A stretch of DNA of 64,000 nt, from contig NZ_CAMLJQ010000002.1 of assembly GCF_946480305.1 (NCBI RefSeq), forward strand, positions 186,001 through 250,000, written 5' to 3'. Shown in pieces: positions 16,310 to 25,019 of this stretch. Origin of the DNA: an uncultured Caldimonas sp. (GTDB lineage: Bacteria > Pseudomonadota > Gammaproteobacteria > Burkholderiales > Burkholderiaceae). How positions within the stretch are numbered: the first letter of the stretch is position 1; the number at the start of each line of letters is the position of its first letter. The notes under the pieces are model-generated. The model was not told the origin of the DNA. It was given only the letters and a program-made list of their open reading frames with translations, and did not search any database. Made by a program: the position numbers and the translations under genes.

Positions 16310-17083
16310 CTACCCGAAGTACCGGCTGGGCGTCACACCGAGCGCGCGCTTGAACTGCGCCGTGAAAGCGCTCGGGCTGTCGTAGCCGAGGTCCAATGCC
16401 ACGCGCGTGACGGGCTCCCCGGCGCCCAGTCTTTCCAGTGCCGCCAGCAACAAGGCCTGGCGCTGCCAGGTGCCGAAGCTCATGCCGGTGGACGCACGAA
16501 AGTGCCGTACGAAGGTGCTGCGGCTCATGCCGAGCTGCGAGGCCAGGGCGTCCAACCCGATGCGCCCGGTGGGCTGCGCGAGCATCTGCGCGCACGCCTT
16601 CGCCAGTCGCGCGTCGGCGGGCAGTGGTGCGTGCAGGGGCACCGCGGGCTGCAGCGCAGCGAGTTCGTCGAGGATCAGCGACATCACGCGACCATCACGC
16701 CCCGCGGGGTCGTAGAGCAGCGGCAGGTCCACCGCCTCCCGCACCAGCGCCTGCAACAACGATGACACCGCGACGACGCAGCACGCGCCAGGCAGCCGGC
16801 GCCGGCTGGCCACCGCGGCCTGCACATACACGCTGCACGTCGACGCGGGTCCGCTCATGCGAATGGCATGCGGCACGCCAGCCGGAATCCAGACCGCCCG
16901 CTTCGGCGGCGCCACCCAGCTGCCCTGTTCCGTCCAGAGCGTCACCACACCGGTGATCGTGCACAGGAGTTGCGAGCGCCGATGGGTGTGAACCGAGCGG
17001 GCGCCGGGCGGGTGATCGTTGCCCACCGCGATGACCGCGCGAGGCGTGGAGTCGAGCGCATTGGCGCGGATGTTGCGAGGCAT
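16310..17083 (-). CDS. AraC family regulator with cupin sensor domain
   Basis: About 257 residues. The N-terminal 100 are a cupin ('HTHRRSQLLCTITGVVTLWT', then 'VWIPAGVPHAIRMSG'), which acts as ligand sensor. The C-terminal part has the two AraC helix-turn-helix units ('RIGLDALASQLGMSRSTFVR' and 'PVTRVALDLGYDSPSAFTAQ') and ends 'RALGVTPSRYF'. The ATG at 17083 begins the conserved region. It is divergent from the metC-like gene with 101 bp between starts, so regulation of that gene is likely. Confidence 0.88.
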   Translation of the reverse strand: MPRNIRANALDSTPRAVIAVGNDHPPGARSVHTHRRSQLLCTITGVVTLWTEQGSWVAPPKRAVWIPAGVPHAIRMSGPASTCSVYVQAAVASRRRLPGACCVVAVSSLLQALVREAVDLPLLYDPAGRDGRVMSLILDELAALQPAVPLHAPLPADARLAKACAQMLAQPTGRIGLDALASQLGMSRSTFVRHFRASTGMSFGTWQRQALLLAALERLGAGEPVTRVALDLGYDSPSAFTAQFKRALGVTPSRYFG

Positions 17084-17184
17084 GGCGGTGATCCGGATTC
17101 GACGGATTCTGCTCCGTTCCCGACAGCGGATCAAAGGCGGCGCGCCTATCGTCAGGCTCTCCACACACACGCTCGATCACCCCG

Positions 17185-18351
17185 ATGGATACACGCACCC
17201 GCCTCGTACACGCCGCCCGCCGCACGGGCGACGCCCCGCATGCAGCGAACCCGCCGCTGGTGCGTGCGTCGACGCTGCTGTTCGACAGCATGGACGCCTA
17301 CCGCGCTTCGTATCGAGGCGCAGTGTTCGACGTGCCCCGCTACGGCCGCTCGGGCACGGTGACGAACTTCGAGTTGCAGCGCGCGTTCGCCGATCTGTCC
17401 GGTGCCGAGGGTTGCATCGCCACCGGCAGTGGCCTCTCGGCCGTGGCGGCCGTGCTGGGGGCTCATGCCGGCGCCGGGCGCCACGTGCTGATCCACGAAG
17501 GGGTCTACGGCCCCACACGCACGCTGTGCGAACAGGAGTTGCCGACGTGGGGCACACAGGTGCAGTTCTTCGACGATGCGGCGTCGCTGCAAGCAGCGAT
17601 CACGCCAGAGACGTCGCTGATCTACATCGAGGTGCCGACATCACTGACCATGCGCATGCTCGATGTGAAGGCCGTTTGCACGATCGCACGCACGCGCGGC
17701 ATCCCGGTGGCGTGCGATGCCAGCTGGGGCACGCCGGTGTTCTTCGACGCACACGGCCTGGGCATCGACATCGCGGTGCATGCAGGGACCAAGTTCATCA
17801 ACGGGCATTCCGACGTGATGCTGGGCCTGTTGACCGGCAGCCAGGCCGCCTTGGGCTGCGTGCGACGCTGGTGCGACCGCTTCGGCACGCACGCCAGCGC
17901 CGACAGCTGCTGGCTGACGATGCGTGGGCTGCGCACGCTTGCACTGAGGTTGCAGGCTCACCAGGCGGGAGCGCGGGTGGTGGCCGAGTGGTTGCAGCAC
18001 CACCCGGCCGTCAAGCTCGTGCTGTATCCCGCGCTGGCGTCCGACCCCGGTCACGCGCTGTGGCGCCGGCAGTTCTCGGGGGCGGCGGGGCCGTTCGCCA
18101 TCGAGCTGCAGCCCTGCCCGCAGGCCGCCTTCGATGCTTTCATCGACGCGCTGCAGCTCTTCGGCCTCGGCACCAGCTGGGGCGGCTACGAAAGCCTTGC
18201 CATGCCCGCCGTGCCGCACGCGCTGCGCGCGCTGCCGGACCTGCCCGACGAAGGCAGGCTGGTGCGCCTGCATGTGGGGCTCGAAGACCCGCGCGACCTG
18301 TGCGCGGATCTCGAGCAGGCGCTCGCGCGCCTGCTGCCGGCACGCCGGTGA
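17185..18351 (+). CDS. metC: Cystathionine beta-lyase family PLP enzyme
   Basis: A 388-residue Cys/Met-metabolism PLP enzyme. Key landmarks: 'YGRSGTVTNFELQRAFADLS', the PLP-stacking 'ATGSGLSAVAAVL', 'YIEVPTSLTMRMLDVKAV', 'ACDASWGTPVFFDAHGLG' with the cofactor aspartate, the lysine in 'VHAGTKFINGHSDVMLG' that forms the Schiff base, and 'GTSWGGYESLAMP' near the end. The 'GTSWGGYESL' form is typical of MetC rather than MetB. It cleaves cystathionine to homocysteine, pyruvate and ammonia in methionine synthesis or cysteine breakdown. Convergent with the tyrosinase gene. Confidence 0.88.
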   Translation: MDTRTRLVHAARRTGDAPHAANPPLVRASTLLFDSMDAYRASYRGAVFDVPRYGRSGTVTNFELQRAFADLSGAEGCIATGSGLSAVAAVLGAHAGAGRHVLIHEGVYGPTRTLCEQELPTWGTQVQFFDDAASLQAAITPETSLIYIEVPTSLTMRMLDVKAVCTIARTRGIPVACDASWGTPVFFDAHGLGIDIAVHAGTKFINGHSDVMLGLLTGSQAALGCVRRWCDRFGTHASADSCWLTMRGLRTLALRLQAHQAGARVVAEWLQHHPAVKLVLYPALASDPGHALWRRQFSGAAGPFAIELQPCPQAAFDAFIDALQLFGLGTSWGGYESLAMPAVPHALRALPDLPDEGRLVRLHVGLEDPRDLCADLEQALARLLPARR

Positions 18352-18405
18352 CGAGCAAGCGGGCACGGCCGAGTGCGCGCCGCAGCCGGCCGATCGGTCT
18401 GCAGC

Positions 18406-20034
18406 TCATCGCGCCACGTGCAGCTTGATGGAGCCCACCGTCACCGTGCCTGCATTGGCAGAGGTCGATGCAGGGCCGGTGAGCCCGGAGCTCGGCACGA
18501 AGCGCACCGACACGTCGCCCGCCTTCTCGACCGGCACGCCCAGCTGAGCGAGCTCGGCGGTCACGTCGTAGAACAACGACTTGATCGTCTTCGCAGCTTG
18601 CGCACCGTGGCCGGCATGCGCGCCATGCTGCGGACCGAGCAGGCCGAAGTAGTTGAAGGTGGCGACGTACACGGCCTTCGACGGCTGGTTCTTCGCGTGC
18701 AGGTAGATGTCGTAGGTGACGCCGGGGCTGCCCTGGATGGTCACGTCCTCGATGCGCAGCAGCACGCGCCCGGCCTCGATGCGCACGCCCTCGGGCGCGG
18801 CCGCGGCGAGGTTGGCGGCCGGCCGCAGCGGCACCGACACGGCCTTGCCCTTCAACGGCACCGGCGCGGCGTTCGACATCGGCGCCACGGCCTGCAGCTT
18901 CTGGTTGGCGGCGAGCATCACGGTGCTGTCGGCCACGCAGTCGGTCTGCTGCGCGTACTGGTAGTCGACCACGCCGGGCATGAACAGGTCTTTCACGGCC
19001 ATGGTGGCCTTGTTGCCGTTCTCGTCGGCGAAGGTGAAGGTCTGCTCGAACCAGGCGTCGTCCATGCCGAGGTTGGCCTTGGCCCACTCGAGCGTGATCG
19101 GCTGCCCGCCGGACTTGCGCACCAGCCAGCACTGCCACAGCCGGTCGATGTTCGCGTGGTGCATGTAGAACACCGGGTCGAGCCCGGCCACCGGCACGAT
19201 GCCCATGTCCGGCGCCTGGCAGCCGAAGCCGGTGGCGCAATGCATCGCGCCGTGCGGCTGCATCTCGAGCTGGAACGAGAAGTTCTGGAAGTCGGTGAAC
19301 TTGAATGCCTGCGCGGCACTGCCGCTCGCATTGCTGATCGCGCTCTTGTTGTCGTTCAGGCCCGGCGTGCGGAAGGCGTCGTACATCGGCCCGGTGGAGG
19401 TGCCGCGCACCAGCGTCGGCAACGCGATGCCCTTTCCGTTGGGGCCTTTCTCGGCGTAGTAGTCCCAGTAGGGCAGCGTGAAGTTGGGGTCGCCCGAGTG
19501 CTTGCGCATCACCCGCTCGAAGAAGATCAGGTACATGCGGTGCCAGGTGAGGAACTGCAGGTTCGCCTTCGACGGGCCGCCCGACGGATCGGAGTGCTGG
19601 CAGGTGCCCCACACGTCGGAGGTGAATCCGTCGTTGGGCAGCGGCAGGTCCTTCACGTGCGGGTAGTAGGTCAGGCAGATCGCGTATTGCGCCTTGGGCA
19701 GTCCCTGGCACATCTGGGGCGCCTGGGCAATGAAGTCGGCTGCCGTGCCGGACGAGTTGGGCCCCTGCCCGAAGTAGCCGTGCGTTGCGGCCCAGTACTG
19801 CCAGCTGCCGCGGTAGTCGGCCGTGGTGTTGGGCGCGCTGTCGGCCGCGCGCATCGCGGCGACGGCCTTGCGCAGCGCCGCGACCTTCTGCGGGTCTTTC
19901 GCGTACTGCTCGGCGCTGATGCGCACGTAGGGTGTTTCCGGCGGGCCGGCGTGCACGGCCGTGACGGCCAGGCATGCGGTGGCGAGCGCCAGGGCGGCGC
20001 GCACCGAGCGGTGCAGCGTGTGTACGAATGGCAT
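18406..20034 (-). CDS. Secreted tyrosinase family copper oxidase
   Basis: A 542-residue type-3 copper enzyme with a signal peptide ending about 'VTAVHAG' (residues 24-30). CuA ligands lie in 'YWAATHGYFG', 'GTCQHSDPSG' and 'QFLTWHRMYLIFFERVMR'; CuB has an HxxxH in 'MQPHGAMHCATGFG' and the signature 'DPVFYMHHANIDRLWQCW'. Tyrosinases hydroxylate monophenols and oxidise catechols to quinones. A C-terminal domain of roughly 150 residues carries a His/Gly patch ('HGAHAGHGAQA') that may shield the active site or bind copper. I chose the ATG at 20034, preceded by GAGGACCTCTCC. The multicopper oxidase gene lies 50 bp upstream in the same operon. Confidence 0.9.
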   Translation of the reverse strand: MPFVHTLHRSVRAALALATACLAVTAVHAGPPETPYVRISAEQYAKDPQKVAALRKAVAAMRAADSAPNTTADYRGSWQYWAATHGYFGQGPNSSGTAADFIAQAPQMCQGLPKAQYAICLTYYPHVKDLPLPNDGFTSDVWGTCQHSDPSGGPSKANLQFLTWHRMYLIFFERVMRKHSGDPNFTLPYWDYYAEKGPNGKGIALPTLVRGTSTGPMYDAFRTPGLNDNKSAISNASGSAAQAFKFTDFQNFSFQLEMQPHGAMHCATGFGCQAPDMGIVPVAGLDPVFYMHHANIDRLWQCWLVRKSGGQPITLEWAKANLGMDDAWFEQTFTFADENGNKATMAVKDLFMPGVVDYQYAQQTDCVADSTVMLAANQKLQAVAPMSNAAPVPLKGKAVSVPLRPAANLAAAAPEGVRIEAGRVLLRIEDVTIQGSPGVTYDIYLHAKNQPSKAVYVATFNYFGLLGPQHGAHAGHGAQAAKTIKSLFYDVTAELAQLGVPVEKAGDVSVRFVPSSGLTGPASTSANAGTVTVGSIKLHVAR

Positions 20035-20084
20035 GGAGAGGTCCTCCTCCTCGTGGTGGATCGGTGTCCGGTTGTCTTGCTGGA

Positions 20085-22121
20085 TCAGTGGTGGCCGTGC
20101 GCCAGGCCACCCGCGCCGTCGGGCAGCTCGATGCTGACGTTCTGCATCATTCCCTGGTCCTCGTGGTCGAGGATGTGGCAGTGCAGGACGAACTCGCCGA
20201 TGTAGCGCTGGTAGCGCGTGCGCACGTGGATCGTGTAGACACCCTTCGGGTAGGGCACGCCCGGGATCAGGCTCTTGATCCACAGCGTGTCCTTCCACAC
20301 GCCCTTCAGGCCCGGGTACTGCGGGTCGACGGTGCCACCGGCATCGTCGATGGCGCCCGGTGCGCTCACGTCGCGGCCGTTCGGGTCGAGGATCTTGACG
20401 ATCTGGAACGGATTGACGTGGATGTGGAACGGGTGGCTGACGAAGTGCGACTGCAGCACCCAGGCCTCGGCGTCGCCGAGCTTGAGCCGGCGGTCGATAC
20501 GTGCAGGGTCGTAGGGCTTCAGGTCGGCCTGCGTGTTGCCCACCTCGAACTTCACGTCCGGCGTGCTCGTGTCGATGAAAAACACGAGGTGCTGCTCGCC
20601 GCGCAGTTCGCTGTCCTGAACGTCGGGGTGCGGCGTGAACCTGCTGAGCTTGAGTCCGTCGCGCAGGTCGGCCACCACCTGCTGTCGCACCGAGGCCGGC
20701 ATGTGCACCTGTGCTGACGCAATGAGCTGCTCGCGCAGGAAGACGCCCACGTCGGGCACGCGCGGGCCGGCACCCACGTCGACGAAGCCGATCACCTGCC
20801 GCCCGCTCGCGGCCTGCGTGACGTTGCCCGCGGCCGGCGCCGCGCCGTCGACCACGCAGTAGCGCCCGGGCTCGGGGAACACCATCAGCAGATCATTGCG
20901 ATACGCCGGCTGCAACGTGGCCACCGTGCGCTTCTGCGCCTGCGCCATCGTCAGGCCGTCGGACGCGACCACGTGGTACGGCACCGCCTCGCCAGCGCAC
21001 ACCTGTTCGGCGAAGCGCGTGCGCTCGGCGGGGTGCACCTTCAACGATTCGAGCGGCCCGACGTCGGCGCTCATCTTGCGGAACTCGAGCGTGATGGTGT
21101 CGCGCACGCCGGCATGGATGGCGCGCCAGCGCTCCACCTGCCCGCTGCGCAAGCCACGGAACACCGGCAGCACCAGACCGTTGATGCTGGTGTAGCGGCC
21201 CGAGGCGTCCCACGTGCCGGGGCCGAACTGCTCGTAAGACTCGATCACGCCGGTCTCGCCGGGCTTGCAGCTCCAGTCGACGCCCTTGGCCGGGTCGTTG
21301 TCGATGTACTTCAGCTTGCCGTCGGCCCCGACGCAGGCATACGGGATCTGTTGCATCACCAGCACGCGCTCCGGATAGGGCTGGCCGCTGCGCGTCTTGA
21401 ACAGCGTGTCGATGTCGCCCTGGGTGCGCGGGCCCGGTGTGCGGTTGCCCCGCACGATCAGCGCGCCACCCATGCCGCTGGCCACCTGCAAGGCCGTGGA
21501 GCCATGCCGGTGCGTGTGGTACCAGAAGGTGCCCGACGGGTGATCGGCCGGCAAGTTGTATTCGTACTCGAAGCTCACGCCCGGGTTGATCGACAGCAGC
21601 ACGTTGTCGCTGTTGCCGGTCGGGCTGACCCACAGCCCGTGCGAGTGCAGGTTGGTGCCGTTGAAGCAGTGCGGTTGGTTGGTCGGCTGCTGTGCGTTCG
21701 TGCAGCTCGGGTCCGCGGGCAGCCGGTTGTGCAGCGTCACGCGGACGGTTTCGCCAGGGCGTGTTTCGATGGTGGGCGCCACCAGTGGCGCGTTCGGGTC
21801 GACCTGCGGGCCCACGTAGCTGCGCAGGCGCACCGGGTCGTTGCGGCCGGTGCTGGGGTTGTACAGCGTGGTGCTGGTGTAGGTGATGCCGAGGTCGAGC
21901 CGGCGCTCGCCGTCGGGCGCTGGCAGCGCGGCCGGTTTCGCCAGTGCCCGCTTGTCGAGCGTGGTGGCGTGCGACAGCAGCGGCGGGTTGCGGAAGGCAC
22001 GCGCGGTGTGCTGCTGCGCCTGGGCAGAGGCGGCGTGCGCAAGCAGCGGCACTGTCAAGATCGCCAGGAGGTATGAGCGATGACGATCGGCTGCTGTGCG
22101 CCGGTGCGGTGTGGACCCCAT
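20085..22121 (-). CDS. Exported multicopper oxidase (laccase-like)
   Basis: About 678 residues, longer than the usual 500. A hydrophobic export signal sits near residues 16-35 ('LLAILTVPLLAHAASAQ'). All four copper-binding blocks are present: 'NLHSHGLW', 'TFWYHTHRHGS', 'HPFHIHVNPFQIV' and 'EFVLHCHILDHEDQGMM', the last with the type-1 copper Cys and Met. It oxidises phenols or metals with oxygen as acceptor. The start is uncertain: the ATG at 22121 lacks a good ribosome binding site, and the frame is open to 22178. The gene precedes the tyrosinase gene by 50 bp, so the two phenol-oxidising enzymes are likely co-expressed. Confidence 0.88.
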   Translation of the reverse strand: MGSTPHRRTAADRHRSYLLAILTVPLLAHAASAQAQQHTARAFRNPPLLSHATTLDKRALAKPAALPAPDGERRLDLGITYTSTTLYNPSTGRNDPVRLRSYVGPQVDPNAPLVAPTIETRPGETVRVTLHNRLPADPSCTNAQQPTNQPHCFNGTNLHSHGLWVSPTGNSDNVLLSINPGVSFEYEYNLPADHPSGTFWYHTHRHGSTALQVASGMGGALIVRGNRTPGPRTQGDIDTLFKTRSGQPYPERVLVMQQIPYACVGADGKLKYIDNDPAKGVDWSCKPGETGVIESYEQFGPGTWDASGRYTSINGLVLPVFRGLRSGQVERWRAIHAGVRDTITLEFRKMSADVGPLESLKVHPAERTRFAEQVCAGEAVPYHVVASDGLTMAQAQKRTVATLQPAYRNDLLMVFPEPGRYCVVDGAAPAAGNVTQAASGRQVIGFVDVGAGPRVPDVGVFLREQLIASAQVHMPASVRQQVVADLRDGLKLSRFTPHPDVQDSELRGEQHLVFFIDTSTPDVKFEVGNTQADLKPYDPARIDRRLKLGDAEAWVLQSHFVSHPFHIHVNPFQIVKILDPNGRDVSAPGAIDDAGGTVDPQYPGLKGVWKDTLWIKSLIPGVPYPKGVYTIHVRTRYQRYIGEFVLHCHILDHEDQGMMQNVSIELPDGAGGLAHGHH

Positions 22122-22206
22122 GTGTTGTGTTTTGTGGTTGACGAGGACGCGGTTGTAGAGCCGCACCGCCAACCGCACAACCCGTAAGAGGTGTCAGGTG
22201 GCCCGG

Positions 22207-22234
22207 GGCCGCGCACTGTCGACAATGCGCGGCC
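22207..22234. terminator. Long GC-rich hairpin ending the GST/tautomerase operon
   Basis: Fourteen bases of each arm pair with one mismatch (GGCCGCGCACTGTC against its reverse complement), centred between 22220 and 22221. There is no U-tract. A second hairpin (GTGACGC at 22246-22252 with GCGTCAC at 22261-22267) overlaps the stop of the NTF2-like gene. Placed between an operon end and the oxidase gene, it probably limits read-through; an operator role is possible. Confidence 0.45.
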
Positions 22235-22263
22235 GGGTGTGTTGCGTGACGCGAGCGTGCGCG

Positions 22264-22659
22264 TCACTCCAGCTCGAAGTGGAACACCTTCGAGACGATC
22301 TGCCACCGGCCATCGATGAACACGAGCGTGAGCACGTCGCTGAAGCGCTTGGGCGGGATGGCGCACTCGACGCGCGCGACCGCGGTGACGGGCCCGATGA
22401 AGTCGATCGACACGATGCGGTCGGCACGGGGATCGCCTCGGCTCGCAGGCGAAGGCCGCTTGTCGACGACGGGGAAATACTCGTCCATGTCGAGCCGCAG
22501 CAGCGTGCCATCGGTGGCACACGCGTAGAGGGCGCGCGGGTGGAACGCGCGCCGCAGCAGCGTCGTGTCGCTTCGGTACAGGCCCTCGAAGTAATCGGCG
22601 AGCACAGCCGACACGGCCGCGAACCCGGGGCCGGTGCCGGCGCTCGTGACGGCGCTCAC
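22264..22659 (-). CDS. NTF2-like (lumazine-binding-like) protein
   Basis: A 131-residue NTF2-fold protein: helix 'VSAVLADYFEGLYRSDTTLLRRAFHPRA', then 'LLRLDMDEYFPVV', 'VSIDFIGPVTAVARVECAIP' and 'LTLVFIDGRWQIVSKVFHFE', the usual order for the putative lumazine-binding group. It starts at a GTG that overlaps the tautomerase stop as GTGA, so translation is coupled. Third gene of the GST operon. No catalytic role can be assigned. Confidence 0.82.
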   Translation of the reverse strand: MSAVTSAGTGPGFAAVSAVLADYFEGLYRSDTTLLRRAFHPRALYACATDGTLLRLDMDEYFPVVDKRPSPASRGDPRADRIVSIDFIGPVTAVARVECAIPPKRFSDVLTLVFIDGRWQIVSKVFHFELE

Positions 22660-22883
22660 CGGGCGGCTCCTTCCCGTTGCCTTGTCTCGCGCTGGCGCAG
22701 CGCGGTGACGGACTCGCCGGCAAAGCCCCAGCTGTCGGTGTCCACCTCCTCGATGAGCACGAAGGTGGCGGCAGGGTCCTTGTCGAGCACGCGCACGAGC
22801 AGGTCGGTCGCGCCCTTGATCAACTCGGCCTTCTGCGTGGCGGACACCCCTTCGCGGGTGACCTGGATGGTGACGATGGGCAT
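22656..22883 (-). CDS. 4-oxalocrotonate tautomerase family protein
   Basis: A 75-residue tautomerase. It starts 'MPIVTIQVTREGVSATQK', with the catalytic amino-terminal proline exposed after Met removal, and contains the helix 'KAELIKGATDLLVRVLDKDP' and strand 'TFVLIEEVDTDSWGFAGE'. The conserved arginine of the family is not obvious at the usual place. The ATG at 22883 is required to put Pro at position 2. It lies 26 bases after the GST gene and overlaps the NTF2-like gene; the trio suggests turnover of small aromatic or keto compounds. Confidence 0.88.
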   Translation of the reverse strand: MPIVTIQVTREGVSATQKAELIKGATDLLVRVLDKDPAATFVLIEEVDTDSWGFAGESVTALRQRETRQREGAAR

Positions 22884-22909
22884 GGTGGGCTCCTCTGTTC
22901 TCGAGCGTG

Positions 22910-23524
22910 TCACGCCGCCACCGGCAGGCCTTCAGCCTTCATCGCGGCGCGCACCGCCGGGCGCTGCGCCACGCGCGTGAGAAACGCCTGCAGGTGCGCC
23001 AGCGCCGAAAGGTCCACGGCCACATGCCGGGCCCATCCGCACACGGTGAACAGATAGGCATCCGCGGCCGTGAAGGCCTCACCCGTGAGGAACTGCCGCC
23101 CTTCAAGCTGCTGGTCGACCCACTGCAGCTTCTTCAGCAGCACCGCCGCCAGCGTGCCCTTGGCCGCCGCGTCGAGCGCCGGGTTGAACAGCGGGGTGAA
23201 CGACTTGTGCAACTCGGAGGTGATGTAGTTCTGCCACTCCTGCACGCGATAGCGTTCGATCGACCCGGCCGGTGGCATCAGCGCGGTGGCACCGAGCCGG
23301 TCGGCGATGAACTGGGCGATCACCGGGCCCTCGGTCCAGCGGGAACCGTCGGGCAGTTCGAGCACAGGCACCTGGCCCTTGGGGTTGATGGTGTGGTAGT
23401 CGGTGCCACCAGCGACGACGTGGCGCGCCGTGTCGACCTTCACGAGAGTGAACTCCGCGCCGGCTTCGCGCAGCACGATGTGGGGCGCGAGCGAACACGC
23501 GCCGGGGGCGTAGTAGAGCTTCAT
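22910..23524 (-). CDS. gstA: Glutathione S-transferase (beta-class-like)
   Basis: A 204-residue GST. The thioredoxin-like N-terminal domain starts 'MKLYYAPGACSLAPHIVLRE', with the Cys at position 10 characteristic of bacterial beta-class enzymes, and has the cis-proline segment 'KGQVPVLELPDG'. The helical C-terminal domain includes 'FTAADAYLFTVCGWAR'. It conjugates or reduces electrophiles with glutathione in the cytoplasm. First gene of an operon with the tautomerase and NTF2-like genes; divergent from the LysR gene, which probably regulates it. Confidence 0.92.
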   Translation of the reverse strand: MKLYYAPGACSLAPHIVLREAGAEFTLVKVDTARHVVAGGTDYHTINPKGQVPVLELPDGSRWTEGPVIAQFIADRLGATALMPPAGSIERYRVQEWQNYITSELHKSFTPLFNPALDAAAKGTLAAVLLKKLQWVDQQLEGRQFLTGEAFTAADAYLFTVCGWARHVAVDLSALAHLQAFLTRVAQRPAVRAAMKAEGLPVAA

Positions 23525-23588
23525 GGTCAGCGTCCTTGCTTGAGCAGTGGAGCCGCGACGATATTGAGAACGCCGACAACAATAAATG

Positions 23589-23624
23589 AGGCATGATGAA
23601 CTTCATCTGTTCCATCAAATGCCT
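23589..23624. promoter_or_regulatory. Nested inverted repeats, likely LysR operator
   Basis: In the GST/LysR intergenic region, an outer inverted repeat AGGCAT (23589-23594) with ATGCCT (23619-23624) encloses an inner palindrome ATGAACTTCAT (23596-23606). The latter fits the T-N11-A style of LysR-type boxes. The outer repeat ends two bases before the LysR start codon, which suits autoregulation. Confidence 0.5.
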
Positions 23625-23626
23625 GA

Positions 23627-24553
23627 ATGAGACAACTCGACGACGTCAACCTGGGCAGCCTCGAACTGTTCTGCCTGGTGGCCGAACTGCAGAGCTTCAC
23701 CGCTGCGGCAGCGGCCGCCGGCCTCACGCCCGCCGCAGTGAGCCGCACCGTGGCGCGGCTCGAAGCACGCCTGGGTGCGCAGCTGTTCGTGCGCACCACG
23801 CGCCGCGTGCGCCTGACGGAAGGCGGCATGGCCTACCACCGGCAATGCCGCCAGGCGCTGGGGCAGTTGGTCGAGGCCGAGCGCGAGCTGAACGGTGAAC
23901 AGCAGGCGCCGAGCGGCGTGGTGCGGGTGAGCCTGCCCACGTCCTACGGGCACCACCGTGTGCTGCCGCTGCTGCCGCGCTTTCGTGAGCGCTACCCCGG
24001 CGTGCAACTGGAAGTGCACTGCAGCAACCGCAACATCGATTTCACCGCCGAGGGCTACGACGTGGCCGTGCGCGGGCGCAACCCGCCCGACTCCGGCCTG
24101 GTGGCCCGCAAGCTCGAAGATGCTGCACTGGTGGTGGTGGCCGCCCCGAAATACCTGCGCAAGCACGGCACGCCCCGCACGCTGGAGGCATTGCAGGCGC
24201 ACGAGTGCCTGCACTTCCATTTGCCGAGCACCGGGCAGCTGGTGCCGTGGGTGTTTCACCGCGACGGGCAGGAGCTCGAGGTGCCCGCACCGGGCATGCT
24301 GCGCTGCGCCGACGACATCCTCGCGCCGGTCACGCTGGCCCGCCACGGCGCCGGCCTGGTGCAGACCTACCGCTTCATCGTCGAGCCCGAACTGCAGGCG
24401 GGCACGCTGAAGGAGGTGCTGGCCGACTTTGCCGGCGCCTCGCGCCCGTTCTCGCTGCTGTACCCGGCGCAGCGGCACATGGCCCGGCGCGTGCGGGTGT
24501 TCATCGACTTCCTGCTGGAGCAACTGCCGCCGTCGCGCAGCCGACGGCGCTGA
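23627..24553 (+). CDS. LysR family transcriptional regulator
   Basis: A 308-residue LysR protein with the winged helix at residues 10-65 ('FCLVAELQSFTAAAAAAGLTP', then 'AVSRTVARLEARLGAQLFVR') and a type-2 periplasmic-binding-like effector domain. 'VRVSLPTSYGHHRVLPLLPRF' and 'DVAVRGRNPPDSGLVARKL' place it near the CrgA/AphB-like group that recognises aromatic or quinone-like compounds. Divergent from the GST operon across 102 bp with the inverted repeats described, so that operon is its expected target. Confidence 0.92.
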   Translation: MRQLDDVNLGSLELFCLVAELQSFTAAAAAAGLTPAAVSRTVARLEARLGAQLFVRTTRRVRLTEGGMAYHRQCRQALGQLVEAERELNGEQQAPSGVVRVSLPTSYGHHRVLPLLPRFRERYPGVQLEVHCSNRNIDFTAEGYDVAVRGRNPPDSGLVARKLEDAALVVVAAPKYLRKHGTPRTLEALQAHECLHFHLPSTGQLVPWVFHRDGQELEVPAPGMLRCADDILAPVTLARHGAGLVQTYRFIVEPELQAGTLKEVLADFAGASRPFSLLYPAQRHMARRVRVFIDFLLEQLPPSRSRRR

Positions 24554-24559
24554 AGCCTG

Positions 24560-24934
24560 CTATTGCAGGGTGCGCGCGCCCGCGCCGCCACCATGCGCCG
24601 CGTCGCCCTTGTGCAGCAGCAGCGTGACCAGCACCGCCGAATCGGCGCGTGCGCGCAACCAGTGGCGTTGCTGCGCGGGCAGCACCACCAGCTCGCCGGC
24701 GCCCAGCCGCATGGTGCCGCCGGGCGTGACCACCTCGACATCGCCTTCGAGGCAGTGGATCGTGCATTCGTCGTCCACGTGATGTTCGGGCTGGTCTTCG
24801 TGCGCGCGCAGCACCAGGTGCAGCAATTGCAGGCGGTCGGTCTTCAGCAGGCTGGTGCTGCGGGCACCTGGCAGCGCGTCGCCGAGCGGGCGCACGCTGA
24901 CGATGTCGAGCGGCTGGGCGTGGGGCAGGGCCAT
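24560..24934 (-). CDS. Cupin domain protein
   Basis: A 124-residue single cupin. Motif 1 is 'EHHVDDECTIHCLEGDVEV' and motif 2 'LGAGELVVLPAQQRHWLRA', giving a reduced set of metal ligands. Cupins with this layout bind metals and small molecules; the reaction is unknown. The ATG at 24934 begins the conserved part. The gene is convergent with the LysR gene, with only 6 bases between their stops, and divergent from the hybrid kinase. Confidence 0.82.
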   Translation of the reverse strand: MALPHAQPLDIVSVRPLGDALPGARSTSLLKTDRLQLLHLVLRAHEDQPEHHVDDECTIHCLEGDVEVVTPGGTMRLGAGELVVLPAQQRHWLRARADSAVLVTLLLHKGDAAHGGGAGARTLQ

Positions 24935-25019
24935 GGGTCGATCTCCGTGCTTGTCGTGTGATGGGGGGTGAGCACGCAATATGCCTGAATCTCGTGACGC
25001 AGACCGTTTGTAACGGCAC

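Noticed and set aside
18373..20205. A 610-codon plus-strand open frame.
   Set aside because: Antisense shadow of the tyrosinase gene, rich in Arg, His and Val as expected for a mirror frame.
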